Part shown: one piece after another, positions 32,896 through 41,762 of the stretch
Layout of the letters: every line of letters begins with the position of its first letter
Position numbering within the stretch: position 1 is the first letter of the stretch
Assembly: GCF_052076105.1 (NCBI RefSeq)
Contig: NZ_CP197245.1
Span: 5,642,001 to 5,706,000 of the forward strand
DNA length: 64,000 bases
Source of the DNA: Tardiphaga sp052076105
Lineage (GTDB): Bacteria > Pseudomonadota > Alphaproteobacteria > Rhizobiales > Xanthobacteraceae
Direction: 5' to 3'
Notes under the pieces: generated by a model
Told to the model about the DNA's origin: nothing
Databases searched by the model: none
The model's input: only the letters and a program-made list of their open reading frames with translations
Position numbers and translations under genes: made by a program

Positions 32896-33672
32896 TCAGC
32901 CGCCGGCGGCGAAACTGTCGCTGCGCACGGCCCAGCCGGTGACGCGCGCCTCGATCAGCGAGAACACAATATACAAACCGACGCCCAATGCAGCCAGAAT
33001 GAACAGGCCGGCGAACACCAGCGGCACATCGAAGCTGGACGACGCGATCATCATCAGATTGCCGATGCCGCGATTGGAGGCCACGGTCTCCGAAATCACC
33101 GTGCCGACGAAAGCCAGCGTCGCGGCCACCTTCAGTGAGGCGAAGAAATACGGCATGGTGCGCGGCAGGCCGACATTCCACAGGATTTCAAGCTTGGTCG
33201 CGCGCAGCGTCTTCATGACATCCTGCAACTCGGGCTCTGTCGCCGCAAGGCCGGTGGCGACGTTCACGACGATCGGGAAGATGCACATGATCATCGCGGT
33301 GAGGATTGCCGGCACGGTGCCCGCGCCGAACCACAGCACGAAGATCGGCACCACCGCGACTTTCGGGATCGACGAGAACCCCACCAGCATCGGATAGGCG
33401 ACGTCATAAGCCAGCTTTGACGAGCCGATCAGCATGCCCAGCAGAATGCCGATCGCGATGCCGAAGCCGAACCCGACCATGGTGGTGTACAGCGTCTGCA
33501 GCGCATGCGGCCAGATCGCGGGGAAACGCGTCCAGAGCGTCGCAAGTACCTGGCTCGGCCGCGGCAGTACGATGTCCGAGACATGGAACATCAGGCACAG
33601 CAATTCCCACAGCACGAAGAAGCCGATGATGCAGGCGGTGGACATGATCTGGCGGCGGACACGTTCGCTCAT
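32896..33672 (-). CDS. ABC permease, SsuC/TauC/ThiX type
   Basis: A 258-residue permease with six or so transmembrane segments and the EAA-like loop TLRATKLEILWNVGLPRTMP. The pattern VLPRPSQVLATLW near the start and GFSSIPKVAVVPIFVLWFG in the middle is typical of nitrate/sulfonate/pyrimidine-type importers. It overlaps the ATPase gene by four bases and is the only permease for two binding proteins in the cluster. Confidence 0.94.
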   Translation of the reverse strand: MSERVRRQIMSTACIIGFFVLWELLCLMFHVSDIVLPRPSQVLATLWTRFPAIWPHALQTLYTTMVGFGFGIAIGILLGMLIGSSKLAYDVAYPMLVGFSSIPKVAVVPIFVLWFGAGTVPAILTAMIMCIFPIVVNVATGLAATEPELQDVMKTLRATKLEILWNVGLPRTMPYFFASLKVAATLAFVGTVISETVASNRGIGNLMMIASSSFDVPLVFAGLFILAALGVGLYIVFSLIEARVTGWAVRSDSFAAGG

Positions 33673-34511
33673 GACGCGATCTCCTGAACGGCGCGGGCTG
33701 CGACGATGCGCTGGCGCAGGCGCTGGGTCAGCGTGACGAAATCCGGCTCGAACGACACGTCGATGGTGCGCGGCCGCGCGAACGGCACCGTGCTGTCATC
33801 GACGATCCGACCGGGCCGCGCCTGCATCACGCAGATGCGCGAGGCCAGATAGGCCGCTTCCTTGAGATCGTGGGTGACCAGCAGCACCGTGGGACGCTTC
33901 TCGATCCACAGATTCTGCATGATCTCCCACAATTCCTCGCGGGTGAACTGGTCGAGCGCGCCGAACGGCTCGTCGAGCAGCAGCAAGGTCGGATCATGAA
34001 TCAGCGCCCGGCACAGCGAGGCGCGCTGCTGCATGCCGCCGGACAGCTGCCAGGGAAATTTGTCGCCGAAACCACCGAGGCCGACCTGCGCGAGCGATGC
34101 CTCGACGCGGTCGCGATATTCGGTCTTGCGCTTGGCGCCGAATGTTTCCTTGAACGGCGGCACGATCTTCAGCGGCAGCATGACATTGTCGCGGATATTC
34201 AGCCACGGCAGCAATGTCGGGTTCTGGAACGCCATGCCGATGCGCGCCGCGCCTGCGCCGATCTCGCGGCCGGCGACGAACACGTTGCCCTCCGTCGCCG
34301 TGAGCGTGCCTGCCACAAGCTTGAGGATTGTCGACTTGCCGCAACCGCTTGGTCCAACCAGGGCTACGAATTCGCCGTTGTTGATTAGCAGGGATGTCTC
34401 AGCCAGTGCGGTCACGGCTTTTTTCGCCGTGCCGAAGGTGACACGCACCTTTTCCAGCTCGATCACATTGTCCGCGGTGCGGGGCTTTGAGTGGACGAGC
34501 GGTGCGTTCAT
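33669..34511 (-). CDS. ABC ATPase, SsuB/TauB/ThiZ type
   Basis: A 280-residue ATPase. Walker A GPSGCGKSTILKLV, Q-loop MAFQNPTLLPWLNIRDNVML, signature LSGGMQQRASLCRAL and Walker B LLLLDEPFGALD fit the nitrate/taurine/pyrimidine importer group. ATG 34511 is the start; the frame extends upstream over the end of the allantoinase-like gene but is not coding there. The gap to that gene is only four bases. Confidence 0.95.
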   Translation of the reverse strand: MNAPLVHSKPRTADNVIELEKVRVTFGTAKKAVTALAETSLLINNGEFVALVGPSGCGKSTILKLVAGTLTATEGNVFVAGREIGAGAARIGMAFQNPTLLPWLNIRDNVMLPLKIVPPFKETFGAKRKTEYRDRVEASLAQVGLGGFGDKFPWQLSGGMQQRASLCRALIHDPTLLLLDEPFGALDQFTREELWEIMQNLWIEKRPTVLLVTHDLKEAAYLASRICVMQARPGRIVDDSTVPFARPRTIDVSFEPDFVTLTQRLRQRIVAARAVQEIAS

Positions 34512-34515
34512 CGGG

Positions 34516-35943
34516 TCAGGCTTTCTGCACGGAGGTGATCGCAGCCATGGTCGAGTCGGTGTTGACAGGCACTGCCGGCGGCATCTGCTGGATCGCATGC
34601 ACCGATTGCCCGGTGCCGCGTGCATCCTCTTGCAAGATCCGGTCCTTCATCACGAAGCGGCCGCGCACGATGGTATGGATTGGCAGTGCCGAGGCCTTGC
34701 GGCCATGCCACGGTGAAATCTTCGCGCGTGACTGAATCATCGCGTCGTCGACGGTCCATTCACGCTTGAGGTCGACGATGGCGATGTCGGCATCAGACCC
34801 CACCGTCAGCGTGCCCTTGCGCGGATACAGCCCCCAGATCTTGGCGGGACTCTCGGCGCTCCAGCGCACGTAGTCATTGATGGAGGCGCGGCCCTTGTTG
34901 ATCTCGGTCAGCATCAGCGGCATCTGGGTCTCGACGCCGGGAAAGCCGCAGTCGACCGTCCAGATGTCCGGTCGGGTCTTCTCGTCCGGTGCGTGCGGCG
35001 CATGGTCGGTGGCGATCATGTCCACAGTGCCGTCCATCAGCGCATCCCAGATCGGCTGCTGGTTCGGTTTTTCGCGCACCGGCGGATTGACGCGCACGAC
35101 GCCGCCAAATTTCTCGTAGTCTGTCTCGTCCAGCAGCAGATATTGCGGGCAGGTCTCGCCGGTGATGTCCACGCCGCGCGCCTTGGCTTCGGCCAGCGGA
35201 CGCAATTCGGCAGCCGACGAGATGTGCAGCACATGAATGCGTGCGCCGGTCCATTCAGCGAGAATCGCTGCGCGGGCCACGGCCTCGACAGCCACCACAG
35301 CCGGGCGTGCCGCGAGATGTGCGATCGGCTCGGTGCGGCCGGTGGCGCGGAGGCGTGCTTCGCGGCGCTCCATGATGGTGTTGGTCTCGGCATGCAGCGA
35401 GATCCGCTTGCCGGTGGGCGCCACCACTTCGAAGGCTTCGAGCATCGCGCCCGTCGACGGCGACGGGATGCGGCCGAAGGTGTTGCCCATATAGAGCTTG
35501 AAGCCGATCACGCCGCCATCGATCAGGGCGCCGACATGTTCGATGCTGTCTTCACCGAGCACCGCATAGAGCCCGTAATCGACGTAAGCCTTCGACGACG
35601 CGATCTTGTGCTTGCCGGCCAATGATTCAGCATTGTTGATGGTTGGCAGCGTGTTCGGCATGTCGAACACGGTCGTCACGCCGCCGAAGGCCGCCGCTGC
35701 TGTGCCGCTGGCAAAGTCTTCTTTCTGCGGATAGCCGGGATCACGGAAATGCACATGGACATCGATCGCGCCGGGCAGGATATGCAGGCCCGTGGCGTCG
35801 AGTGTCTGCGTCGCCGGCGGCATCGCCTCGGGCGCGCCGATAGCGTGGATCACGCCGTCCTTGATCGCGATGCTGGCGTTGTAACTTGCATCGGGCGATA
35901 CGATGGTGCCGCCATTGATGACCAGATCGACCTTGTCGCTCAT
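34516..35943 (-). CDS. Cyclic amidohydrolase, allantoinase/hydantoinase/dihydroorotase type
   Basis: A 475-residue metal-dependent hydrolase. HVHFRDPGYPQKEDFASGTA holds the first metal ligands, GFKLYMG the lysine expected to be carbamylated, HVLHISSAAEL a further His pair, and ATDHAPHAPDEK the catalytic Asp. This set is shared by allantoinase, hydantoinase and dihydroorotase; the sequence alone does not choose between them. It opens a cyclic amide or ureide ring. Start ATG 35943 has GGAG eight bases upstream. It is followed closely by the ABC ATPase. Confidence 0.92.
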   Translation of the reverse strand: MSDKVDLVINGGTIVSPDASYNASIAIKDGVIHAIGAPEAMPPATQTLDATGLHILPGAIDVHVHFRDPGYPQKEDFASGTAAAAFGGVTTVFDMPNTLPTINNAESLAGKHKIASSKAYVDYGLYAVLGEDSIEHVGALIDGGVIGFKLYMGNTFGRIPSPSTGAMLEAFEVVAPTGKRISLHAETNTIMERREARLRATGRTEPIAHLAARPAVVAVEAVARAAILAEWTGARIHVLHISSAAELRPLAEAKARGVDITGETCPQYLLLDETDYEKFGGVVRVNPPVREKPNQQPIWDALMDGTVDMIATDHAPHAPDEKTRPDIWTVDCGFPGVETQMPLMLTEINKGRASINDYVRWSAESPAKIWGLYPRKGTLTVGSDADIAIVDLKREWTVDDAMIQSRAKISPWHGRKASALPIHTIVRGRFVMKDRILQEDARGTGQSVHAIQQMPPAVPVNTDSTMAAITSVQKA

Positions 35944-35957
35944 CTCACGATCTCCGC

Positions 35958-36752
35958 TCACAGCATCGCCCAGCCGCCATCGACCGGCAGGTCGACTCCG
36001 GTAATCTGGCGCGAGACGTCGCTGGCCAGGAACAGGCAGGCATTGGCGACATCGGCATCCACGGTGACGCGGCGCAGCGCGTAATCCATGGCGTGGCGCT
36101 CGGCGGCTTCCGCTTCGGTGATGCTAAGTTTCAGCGCCATGTCGCGGCACACCTTCTCGCGAAAGCGCGGGCCATCGACCATGCCCGGCGCAACGCAATT
36201 GACGTTGATGTTGAACTGCCCGACCTCGAGCGCGAAGCTCTTGGTGATGCCGCGCAAGCCCCATTTCGACGCCGAATAGGCCATGCGGCCGGCGCGACCG
36301 CGCATGCCGAAAGTGCCACCGACATTCACCACCTTGCCGTAGCGCTGCTCGATCATGGTGGGCAGCGCGGCATGCATGGTGTGGAAGCAGCCGTTCATGT
36401 TGAGCGTGACGATCTCGTCGAATTCCTCCGGTGTGGTCTGCACGCCGGTCTTGCCGATCGGGCCGGAGCCGCCGGCAACATTGACGAGAATGTCGATGCG
36501 TCCGCCGAATGCCGCCTTGGTTGTCTCCGCCGCGGCTTCGCACTGCTCGGACTTGGTGAGATCGCAGGGGATGACAATAACCTCGCCGCCGTTAGCCTTC
36601 ACTTCGGCAGCAACCGGCTCGATCGCCGATGTGTCGCGGCCCAGCAGCGCCAGCTTGCAACCTTGTTCGGCAAAGGCGTGGGTGATGGAAGCACCCATCC
36701 CCTTGGCGGGGCCTGTGATCATGACGACGCGATTTTCGAGGGAGAGTTTCAT
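35958..36752 (-). CDS. Short-chain dehydrogenase/reductase
   Basis: A 264-residue SDR enzyme. The nucleotide-binding motif is TGPAKGMG near the N-terminus, followed by NVAG, and the active site is YSASKWG. Asp-Leu in IPCDLTKSEQ is a typical cofactor contact. It probably oxidises or reduces an alcohol or carbonyl intermediate of the cluster. ATG 36752 gives the usual start KLSLENRVVMITG. Its stop is 15 bp from the allantoinase-like start. Confidence 0.92.
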   Translation of the reverse strand: MKLSLENRVVMITGPAKGMGASITHAFAEQGCKLALLGRDTSAIEPVAAEVKANGGEVIVIPCDLTKSEQCEAAAETTKAAFGGRIDILVNVAGGSGPIGKTGVQTTPEEFDEIVTLNMNGCFHTMHAALPTMIEQRYGKVVNVGGTFGMRGRAGRMAYSASKWGLRGITKSFALEVGQFNINVNCVAPGMVDGPRFREKVCRDMALKLSITEAEAAERHAMDYALRRVTVDADVANACLFLASDVSRQITGVDLPVDGGWAML

Positions 36753-36820
36753 GGGGTTGTCTTTCGGTGGTGTAGGAGAAACCGGGTGCCGCGGCGCCCG
36801 GTCCACAGGGCGGCCTTGCG

Positions 36821-37870
36821 TTACATCGCGGCCTTGATGGCCGTCGGGCGATCGGCCAGCGGTGGCATGAAGCTGCGGTCGAATACGTCGCCGATCTTCG
36901 GCGTGCGCGGCAGTTCCTTGGCACTGACGAGGATGTCGATCGCCTTGCTCATGCGTTCGTCGTTGATGTCGCCATGGCCGATCTTCGAAATTTCCGGCGA
37001 AGTCATTTCGTCGGACAGCGTGGCTTCCAGGCGCGCGCGTTCGATCTCCGGCTTGATCAGTGGTTCGCGCTTCTGCACCGCCTCGATGGCGGCCTTCGGA
37101 TCGGCCATCGCATCCTTGACGCCGCGGTTGAGCGCCTTGAGGAAGCCCTTCACGGCGTCGGGGTTTTCCTTGGCAAACTTGCGCGAGACGATGATGGCAT
37201 TGGAATAGAGATCCATGCCGTAATCGCCGAACTTGATGAAGCGGATCTCCTTTTCAGGATCGATGCCGATCAGCCTGGCGCTGAAGCGGATGGTGGTGAT
37301 GTAGCCGAATACGCCATCGACCTGATCCTTCATCAGCATCTGTTCGCGCAGGTTTGGCTGCATGTTGGTGACTTCGACCTTGGTGCAGTCGATCTTGGTC
37401 GCCGCGCAGAGCGCCGGGAATAGCTTCAGCGCGCCGTCATTGGCCGCGCCGCCGAGCTTGCGTCCGACGAAATCGGCCGGCGTCTTGATCGGGCTGTCGG
37501 CTTTCACTGCCACCGTGAAGGGCGGCCGGTTGTACATCTGGTAGACGCCGATCGGCGCTTCGTCCGGCTTCCTGGCGGCGAGTTCGATCAGCGCATTGAT
37601 GTCGCCGAACCCCATGTCATAGGCGCCGTTGGCGACTTGCGGCACTGCCGCACCGGAGCCGTTACCTTGGTCGAAGGTGACGTCGAGGCCTTCCGCTTTG
37701 AAGTAGCCGCGATCCTGCGCAAGGAAGAACATGCCCTGCGGACCTTCATACTTCCAGTTCAGGACCATCTTGATCTTGGTGTCGGCCTGCGCGGCGACAA
37801 GCGATCCGGCGGTCACCGCCAGCGCGAGCGCAAGCGTCTTCAAGCCACGAAATGCATGGTGTCCGGTCAT
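36821..37870 (-). CDS. NMT1/THI5-like ABC substrate-binding protein 1
   Basis: A 349-residue periplasmic protein. The signal peptide (GLKTLALALAVTAGSLVAAQ) is followed by KIKMVLNWKYEGPQGMFFLA and YFKAEGLDVTFDQGNGSGAA, then a late KAIDILVSAKELPRTPKIGD. THI5/NMT1-like proteins bind pyrimidines, sulfonates and related compounds. It is a close paralogue of the second binding protein in this cluster (start 40601). ATG 37870 has AGGAG upstream. Both paralogues share the same promoter block. Confidence 0.92.
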   Translation of the reverse strand: MTGHHAFRGLKTLALALAVTAGSLVAAQADTKIKMVLNWKYEGPQGMFFLAQDRGYFKAEGLDVTFDQGNGSGAAVPQVANGAYDMGFGDINALIELAARKPDEAPIGVYQMYNRPPFTVAVKADSPIKTPADFVGRKLGGAANDGALKLFPALCAATKIDCTKVEVTNMQPNLREQMLMKDQVDGVFGYITTIRFSARLIGIDPEKEIRFIKFGDYGMDLYSNAIIVSRKFAKENPDAVKGFLKALNRGVKDAMADPKAAIEAVQKREPLIKPEIERARLEATLSDEMTSPEISKIGHGDINDERMSKAIDILVSAKELPRTPKIGDVFDRSFMPPLADRPTAIKAAM

Positions 37871-37967
37871 CCAAAGTGCTCCTGGGTGTGGTCCCGTTGC
37901 AGTGTGCGACACGTTCGGCCGGTGGCGTCTCTTGCCCCGCGGCCGCCCTCGGGAGCAAAGTTAAGCT

Positions 37968-38030
37968 TATCCGAGTGAGCTTATCTGCTGCTATCTTTTC
38001 GCCTGAGCGGTGCAAAAAAGGCCTCGCTCG
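37968..38030 (-). promoter_or_regulatory. Conserved promoter block, copy 1
   Basis: This 63-base block, about 100-160 bp upstream of binding protein 1, aligns without gaps to 40691-40753 with about 50 of 63 positions identical. Shared cores are TATCCGAGTG, ATCTGCTGCTATCT, CGGTG and AAAAAGGC. Because an identical arrangement precedes binding protein 2 beside a LysR gene, it is probably a LysR-controlled promoter. No regulator gene adjoins this copy. Confidence 0.7.
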
Positions 38031-38091
38031 GAATCGTCCAGATAACGCGTTGTTCGGGTCGGCGCTCGCAGAACCGCGAGGCGCAGGCGCG

Positions 38092-39549
38092 TCAGCAGCA
38101 TCCGCAAAAACTTGCAGCAATCACGCCGTCGAGCGCGGCGAGGGCCCCAGCCAGGTTCTGGCCAGAGGGCATGCCGGCGCGCATCTGCGCCAGAATCTCC
38201 AGCCGTGCGGCCGTGAAGTCGATCCCGGTGACATGCCCATCGCGCACGATCGTGTGGCCGGCGACGATCACCTCCCGGATATGGCGCGCGGTTGCCCGCG
38301 AGAACAGGAGATTGATCGGGTCGAGGTCGCTGCGCAGCGCGTCGTCGTTGAGCGCGTTCCAGTCCAGCAGCAGCATGTCCGCATCGGCGCGCTCGCGCAG
38401 ACCGCCGTCGCTGGCGATATTGGTGACGGCGAAGCGGCCGTTGCTTACGCTTTCATGCAGCGCCCGATGGCGGGTCACGACCTGATCGAAACCGGTGCCG
38501 GCATGGAGCAGATGTGACAGCCGGAGCTCGCGCAGTGCATCATTGTCGTCGTCGAATGCTTTGCCGTCGATGCCGAGGGCGATCCGGCATCCGGCGGCCC
38601 GCATCCGGGTCATGGGAGCCAGGCCCGAATGCAGATGCAGGTTGGAGCTGGTATTGACCGAAATGACGACGCCGCGTTCGGCCAGGAGTTCCAGTTCATC
38701 GGGCCGGGCCCAGACGCAATGTGCCAGCGTCAGCCGCGGGGACAGCAGACCGATCTCGTCCAGCATGCGGACGACGCCGCCAGGATAATTGGCGTCGCAC
38801 CACTGGCGTTGATACTTGGTCTCGAGCAGATGCATGTGGACGCGGCGGCCGGTGTGTGCCGAAGCTTCGGCGATCGCCTGCAACAGCGCGTCGCTGCACC
38901 ACTGCACGCCATTGGGACCATATTGCACATCGAATTTCGGGCCGTCGGCGGCGGAGACGACCTCGTCCATTAGCGTCAAGTAGTCGCGCGGCGACAGCGG
39001 CGGACGCGTGAAACGCTGCGCGATCTCCGGCCGAACGTCTGGCGGCAGCGCCGCCAGCACAGGTTCCGAGGGACCGTAGACCAAAGGATTGCGATCTCTC
39101 ATTGCCACGGCGAGGCCGGCGCGCACGCCGACATCGCGTGCCGCGCGCGATACCTCGGCCAGTTCGGCCGGCAGATCAGTGAAGCCCTGCACGCGGGTGT
39201 AATGGTTCATGACGATACCGGCGCCGCCCAGCGCGCTGCTGGCGAACGCGACGCAGGCCGCCAGGTAAGGATCGACCGCAGGAAACAATGCGAGATAGTG
39301 GATCCAGGACTCAAGCGGCTTGGCGTCGGCGCCGATGGAGCTGGTGCGGACCGCGCGGCCGTGGTCGTGGGCATTGACCAAGGCGGGCAGCGCTACGATC
39401 GGCTCTGCTGCTTCGGTTGTCCGTGCGATCGACTGGATCTTGTCGTCCTGCAGCGCGATCACCTGCGCGCCGGGCATCGGCCCGTCCGGGCCAATCACAT
39501 GCGCGCAGGTGATACGACGTGGTGCGTCGGTGAGGCGAGTCGTTGTCAT
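38092..39549 (-). CDS. Amidohydrolase, cytosine deaminase-like superfamily
   Basis: A 485-residue metal-dependent hydrolase. The first metal ligands are in LVNAHDHGRAVR, then VHMHLLETKYQRQW, LAHCVWARPDE and ALGIDGKAFDDDNDALRELR, which fit the deaminase/chlorohydrolase branch (cytosine deaminase, TrzA/AtzA relatives). It should remove an amino group, or another leaving group, from a ring. The unusual C-terminus ends in Cys-Gly-Cys-Cys. It overlaps the binding-protein-2 gene by one base (TAATG), so the two are coupled. Confidence 0.88.
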   Translation of the reverse strand: MTTTRLTDAPRRITCAHVIGPDGPMPGAQVIALQDDKIQSIARTTEAAEPIVALPALVNAHDHGRAVRTSSIGADAKPLESWIHYLALFPAVDPYLAACVAFASSALGGAGIVMNHYTRVQGFTDLPAELAEVSRAARDVGVRAGLAVAMRDRNPLVYGPSEPVLAALPPDVRPEIAQRFTRPPLSPRDYLTLMDEVVSAADGPKFDVQYGPNGVQWCSDALLQAIAEASAHTGRRVHMHLLETKYQRQWCDANYPGGVVRMLDEIGLLSPRLTLAHCVWARPDELELLAERGVVISVNTSSNLHLHSGLAPMTRMRAAGCRIALGIDGKAFDDDNDALRELRLSHLLHAGTGFDQVVTRHRALHESVSNGRFAVTNIASDGGLRERADADMLLLDWNALNDDALRSDLDPINLLFSRATARHIREVIVAGHTIVRDGHVTGIDFTAARLEILAQMRAGMPSGQNLAGALAALDGVIAASFCGCC

Positions 39550-40601
39550 TACGGCGCAATAGTCGGGGGCACCCGGTCGGGCTTGGCCGGCAGGAACGTA
39601 TCGTTGAACACCTCATCGGGCTTTGGCGTGCGCGGTAGTTCGAACGAGGTCACGATGGTGGAGATCGCCGAACCCAGACGCTTCTGATCGAGCTCGCCGA
39701 GGCCCAGATCCCTGACCTCCGGTGTGTTGATGAAGTTGTTGTAGACATAGGTCAGGCGCCGTTTCTCGATATCCTTCTTGATCAGCGGTTCCTCGGTGGC
39801 GAGCAGGTCGATGGCGGCGTCCGGTGCCTGGACGGTTTCCTTGATCGAGCGGTTGATGGCGCGCAGCAGACCCTTCACCGCCTCCGGATGTTCCTTCAGC
39901 AGCTTCTGCGATACCATCACGCCGTTGGAATAGAGGTCGAGGCCAGCGTCAGAATAAAAGTTCCAGCGGACGTCCTTGTCGGGATCGACCTTGAGCGACA
40001 CCAGGTTGAGATAGCTGGTGGCCGCGAACACTGCGATCGAATCCACCTGGCCCTGCAGCAGCATCTGTTCCTGCAAGGCCGGCGAAACCTGCAGAATGCT
40101 GATTTTGCTGTAGTCGATGCCGTTCTGCTTGGCGAGCAGCGGCAGCAGTTTCAGCGACGCGCTGCCGGAAGGTGAGGCCAGCTTAGAGCCTTCGAGATTC
40201 TTGAGCGTTTTGATAGGTCCATCCGCCTTGCTGAGCAGCGCGAACGGCGTCTTGTTATAGATCATGTAGACCATCACCGGCGCATCGTCCGGCTTGGTAG
40301 CGGCATTTTGAATGATGGCGTTGATATCGCCGAAGCCGGCATCATAAGCGCCCGACATGATCCGCGTGACGGTCGCCGCCGAGCCTTCGCCCTGATCGAT
40401 CGTTACGTCGAGATTTTCATCCTTGAAGTACCCTTTGGCCTTTGCCCAGTAGTACCAGGCGTGCAGACCCTGGATCTTCCAGTCGAGGGTAAACTTGATC
40501 TTGGTTGGCCCGGCAGCTTGGGCAAGAGTGAGCGATCCTGCGCTTACGCCCAAGGCCAACACGAGCGTCAGTAATCCACGAAGTGCCCGGTGTTCGGTCA
40601 T
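39549..40601 (-). CDS. NMT1/THI5-like ABC substrate-binding protein 2
   Basis: A 350-residue periplasmic protein with a signal peptide (TLVLALGVSAGSLTLAQAAG). KIKFTLDWKIQGLHAWYYWA and DENLDVTIDQGEGSAATVTR show the family; TSFELPRTPKPDEVFNDTFL near the end matches binding protein 1. It probably shares the single SsuBC-type permease of the cluster but may bind a different compound. ATG 40601 has an AGGAAAG site upstream. It is divergent from the LysR gene. Confidence 0.92.
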   Translation of the reverse strand: MTEHRALRGLLTLVLALGVSAGSLTLAQAAGPTKIKFTLDWKIQGLHAWYYWAKAKGYFKDENLDVTIDQGEGSAATVTRIMSGAYDAGFGDINAIIQNAATKPDDAPVMVYMIYNKTPFALLSKADGPIKTLKNLEGSKLASPSGSASLKLLPLLAKQNGIDYSKISILQVSPALQEQMLLQGQVDSIAVFAATSYLNLVSLKVDPDKDVRWNFYSDAGLDLYSNGVMVSQKLLKEHPEAVKGLLRAINRSIKETVQAPDAAIDLLATEEPLIKKDIEKRRLTYVYNNFINTPEVRDLGLGELDQKRLGSAISTIVTSFELPRTPKPDEVFNDTFLPAKPDRVPPTIAP

Positions 40602-40690
40602 CGATGCTTTCCTGTTGCGAAACGTCACATAATTGGTCGGTGGGCGACGTCGCTCTCGCGACTATCTTCCTGCGTGGATCAGGATAGACC

Positions 40691-40753
40691 TATCCGAGTG
40701 GTCACATCTGCTGCTATCTCTTCCAGTGACCGGTGTGAAAAAGGCATCACTCG
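40691..40753 (-). promoter_or_regulatory. Conserved promoter block, copy 2
   Basis: Lies between binding protein 2 and the divergent LysR gene. It matches copy 1 at 37968-38030 over 63 bases without gaps. LysR proteins usually bind between themselves and the gene they control, so this is the likely regulator site. Confidence 0.72.
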
Positions 40754-40765
40754 AGAGGCGGGGCA

Positions 40766-41674
40766 ATGAGGCATCTGCGGTTGCTGACCCATGTGGTTGA
40801 AGTGGCGCGACTGGGCTCGATCCGCCGCGCCGCGGAGCAGCTCAATCTGACGCCATCGGCCATGAACCGGCGCATTCAGGACCTCGAGGCCGAAATCGGT
40901 ACGCCTTTGTTCGAACGCCGGCCGCGGGGCGTGAAGCTGACGACCGCCGGCGAGATGTTCGTGCGCTATGCGCGCAGCCAGATTGCCGATGCCGAGCGGA
41001 TGAGATCGCAGGTCGAGGATCTCAGAGGTCTGCGGCGCGGTCCGATCCAGATCGCCTGCAGCCAGGCGTTGGCGCTGGATTTTCTGGCGCTGCGTGTCGC
41101 TGCATTCCAGAAGAAGCATCCGAAAGTGGTGTTCGATCTCAAGGTGATGGATCATGAGCGTGCGCTGGCCGCGCTGGCGGCCTACGATGTCGATCTCGCT
41201 CTGGTGCATCGCCCGACGATGTGGCCGTCGCTGCGCGTCATCGCCAGCATTCCCCAGCGTCTTGTGGTGATCACCCGCTCGGATCATCCGCTGGCCGCCA
41301 AGAAGATGCTGCGCCTCTCCGATTGTGTCGATTATCCCGCAGCCCTGCCGGATCGGACTTTGAGCGGCCGCCAGATTCTCGATGAGGTCACGACTCGCCG
41401 CGATCTGCGCCTCAACATGCTCGCGGAATCAAACTCCTTCGAGATGCTGCGCGGGCTGGTGTTCCGCTGCGACATGATTTCGTTCCAGATCGAGATCGGG
41501 GCTCCCACCGGGAACCTGGGTATGGGGCTGGTCGGCCGCCCGATCGATACCCGCGACGTGCCCACCGCCGACCTGGTGCTGTGCCAGCTGCGCGGTCGCA
41601 CGCTACCGGTGGCCGCGGCGACTTTCGCGGAAATCCTGATGAAGAGCCTGAGCGAGATGCGGCCGGGCACCTAG
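40766..41674 (+). CDS. LysR-family regulator of the cyclic-amide locus
   Basis: A 302-residue LysR protein. The N-terminal helix-turn-helix reads MRHLRLLTHVVEVARLGSIR then AAEQLNLTPSAMNRRIQDLE. GTPLFERRPRGVKLTTAGE is the usual wing segment. The ligand domain fills the rest. It is divergent from the binding-protein-2/amidohydrolase pair and, by the shared promoter blocks, probably controls the second operon as well. GGGG lies a short way upstream of the start. Confidence 0.93.
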   Translation: MRHLRLLTHVVEVARLGSIRRAAEQLNLTPSAMNRRIQDLEAEIGTPLFERRPRGVKLTTAGEMFVRYARSQIADAERMRSQVEDLRGLRRGPIQIACSQALALDFLALRVAAFQKKHPKVVFDLKVMDHERALAALAAYDVDLALVHRPTMWPSLRVIASIPQRLVVITRSDHPLAAKKMLRLSDCVDYPAALPDRTLSGRQILDEVTTRRDLRLNMLAESNSFEMLRGLVFRCDMISFQIEIGAPTGNLGMGLVGRPIDTRDVPTADLVLCQLRGRTLPVAAATFAEILMKSLSEMRPGT

Positions 41675-41762
41675 CTCTTTTGCGGCGCAAAATATCCTTC
41701 CGTACGGGGGCCGGATGCCTTATTGGCTGGCCTAAATTCTGTCCCGTGAGCCCGTAGTTCCC

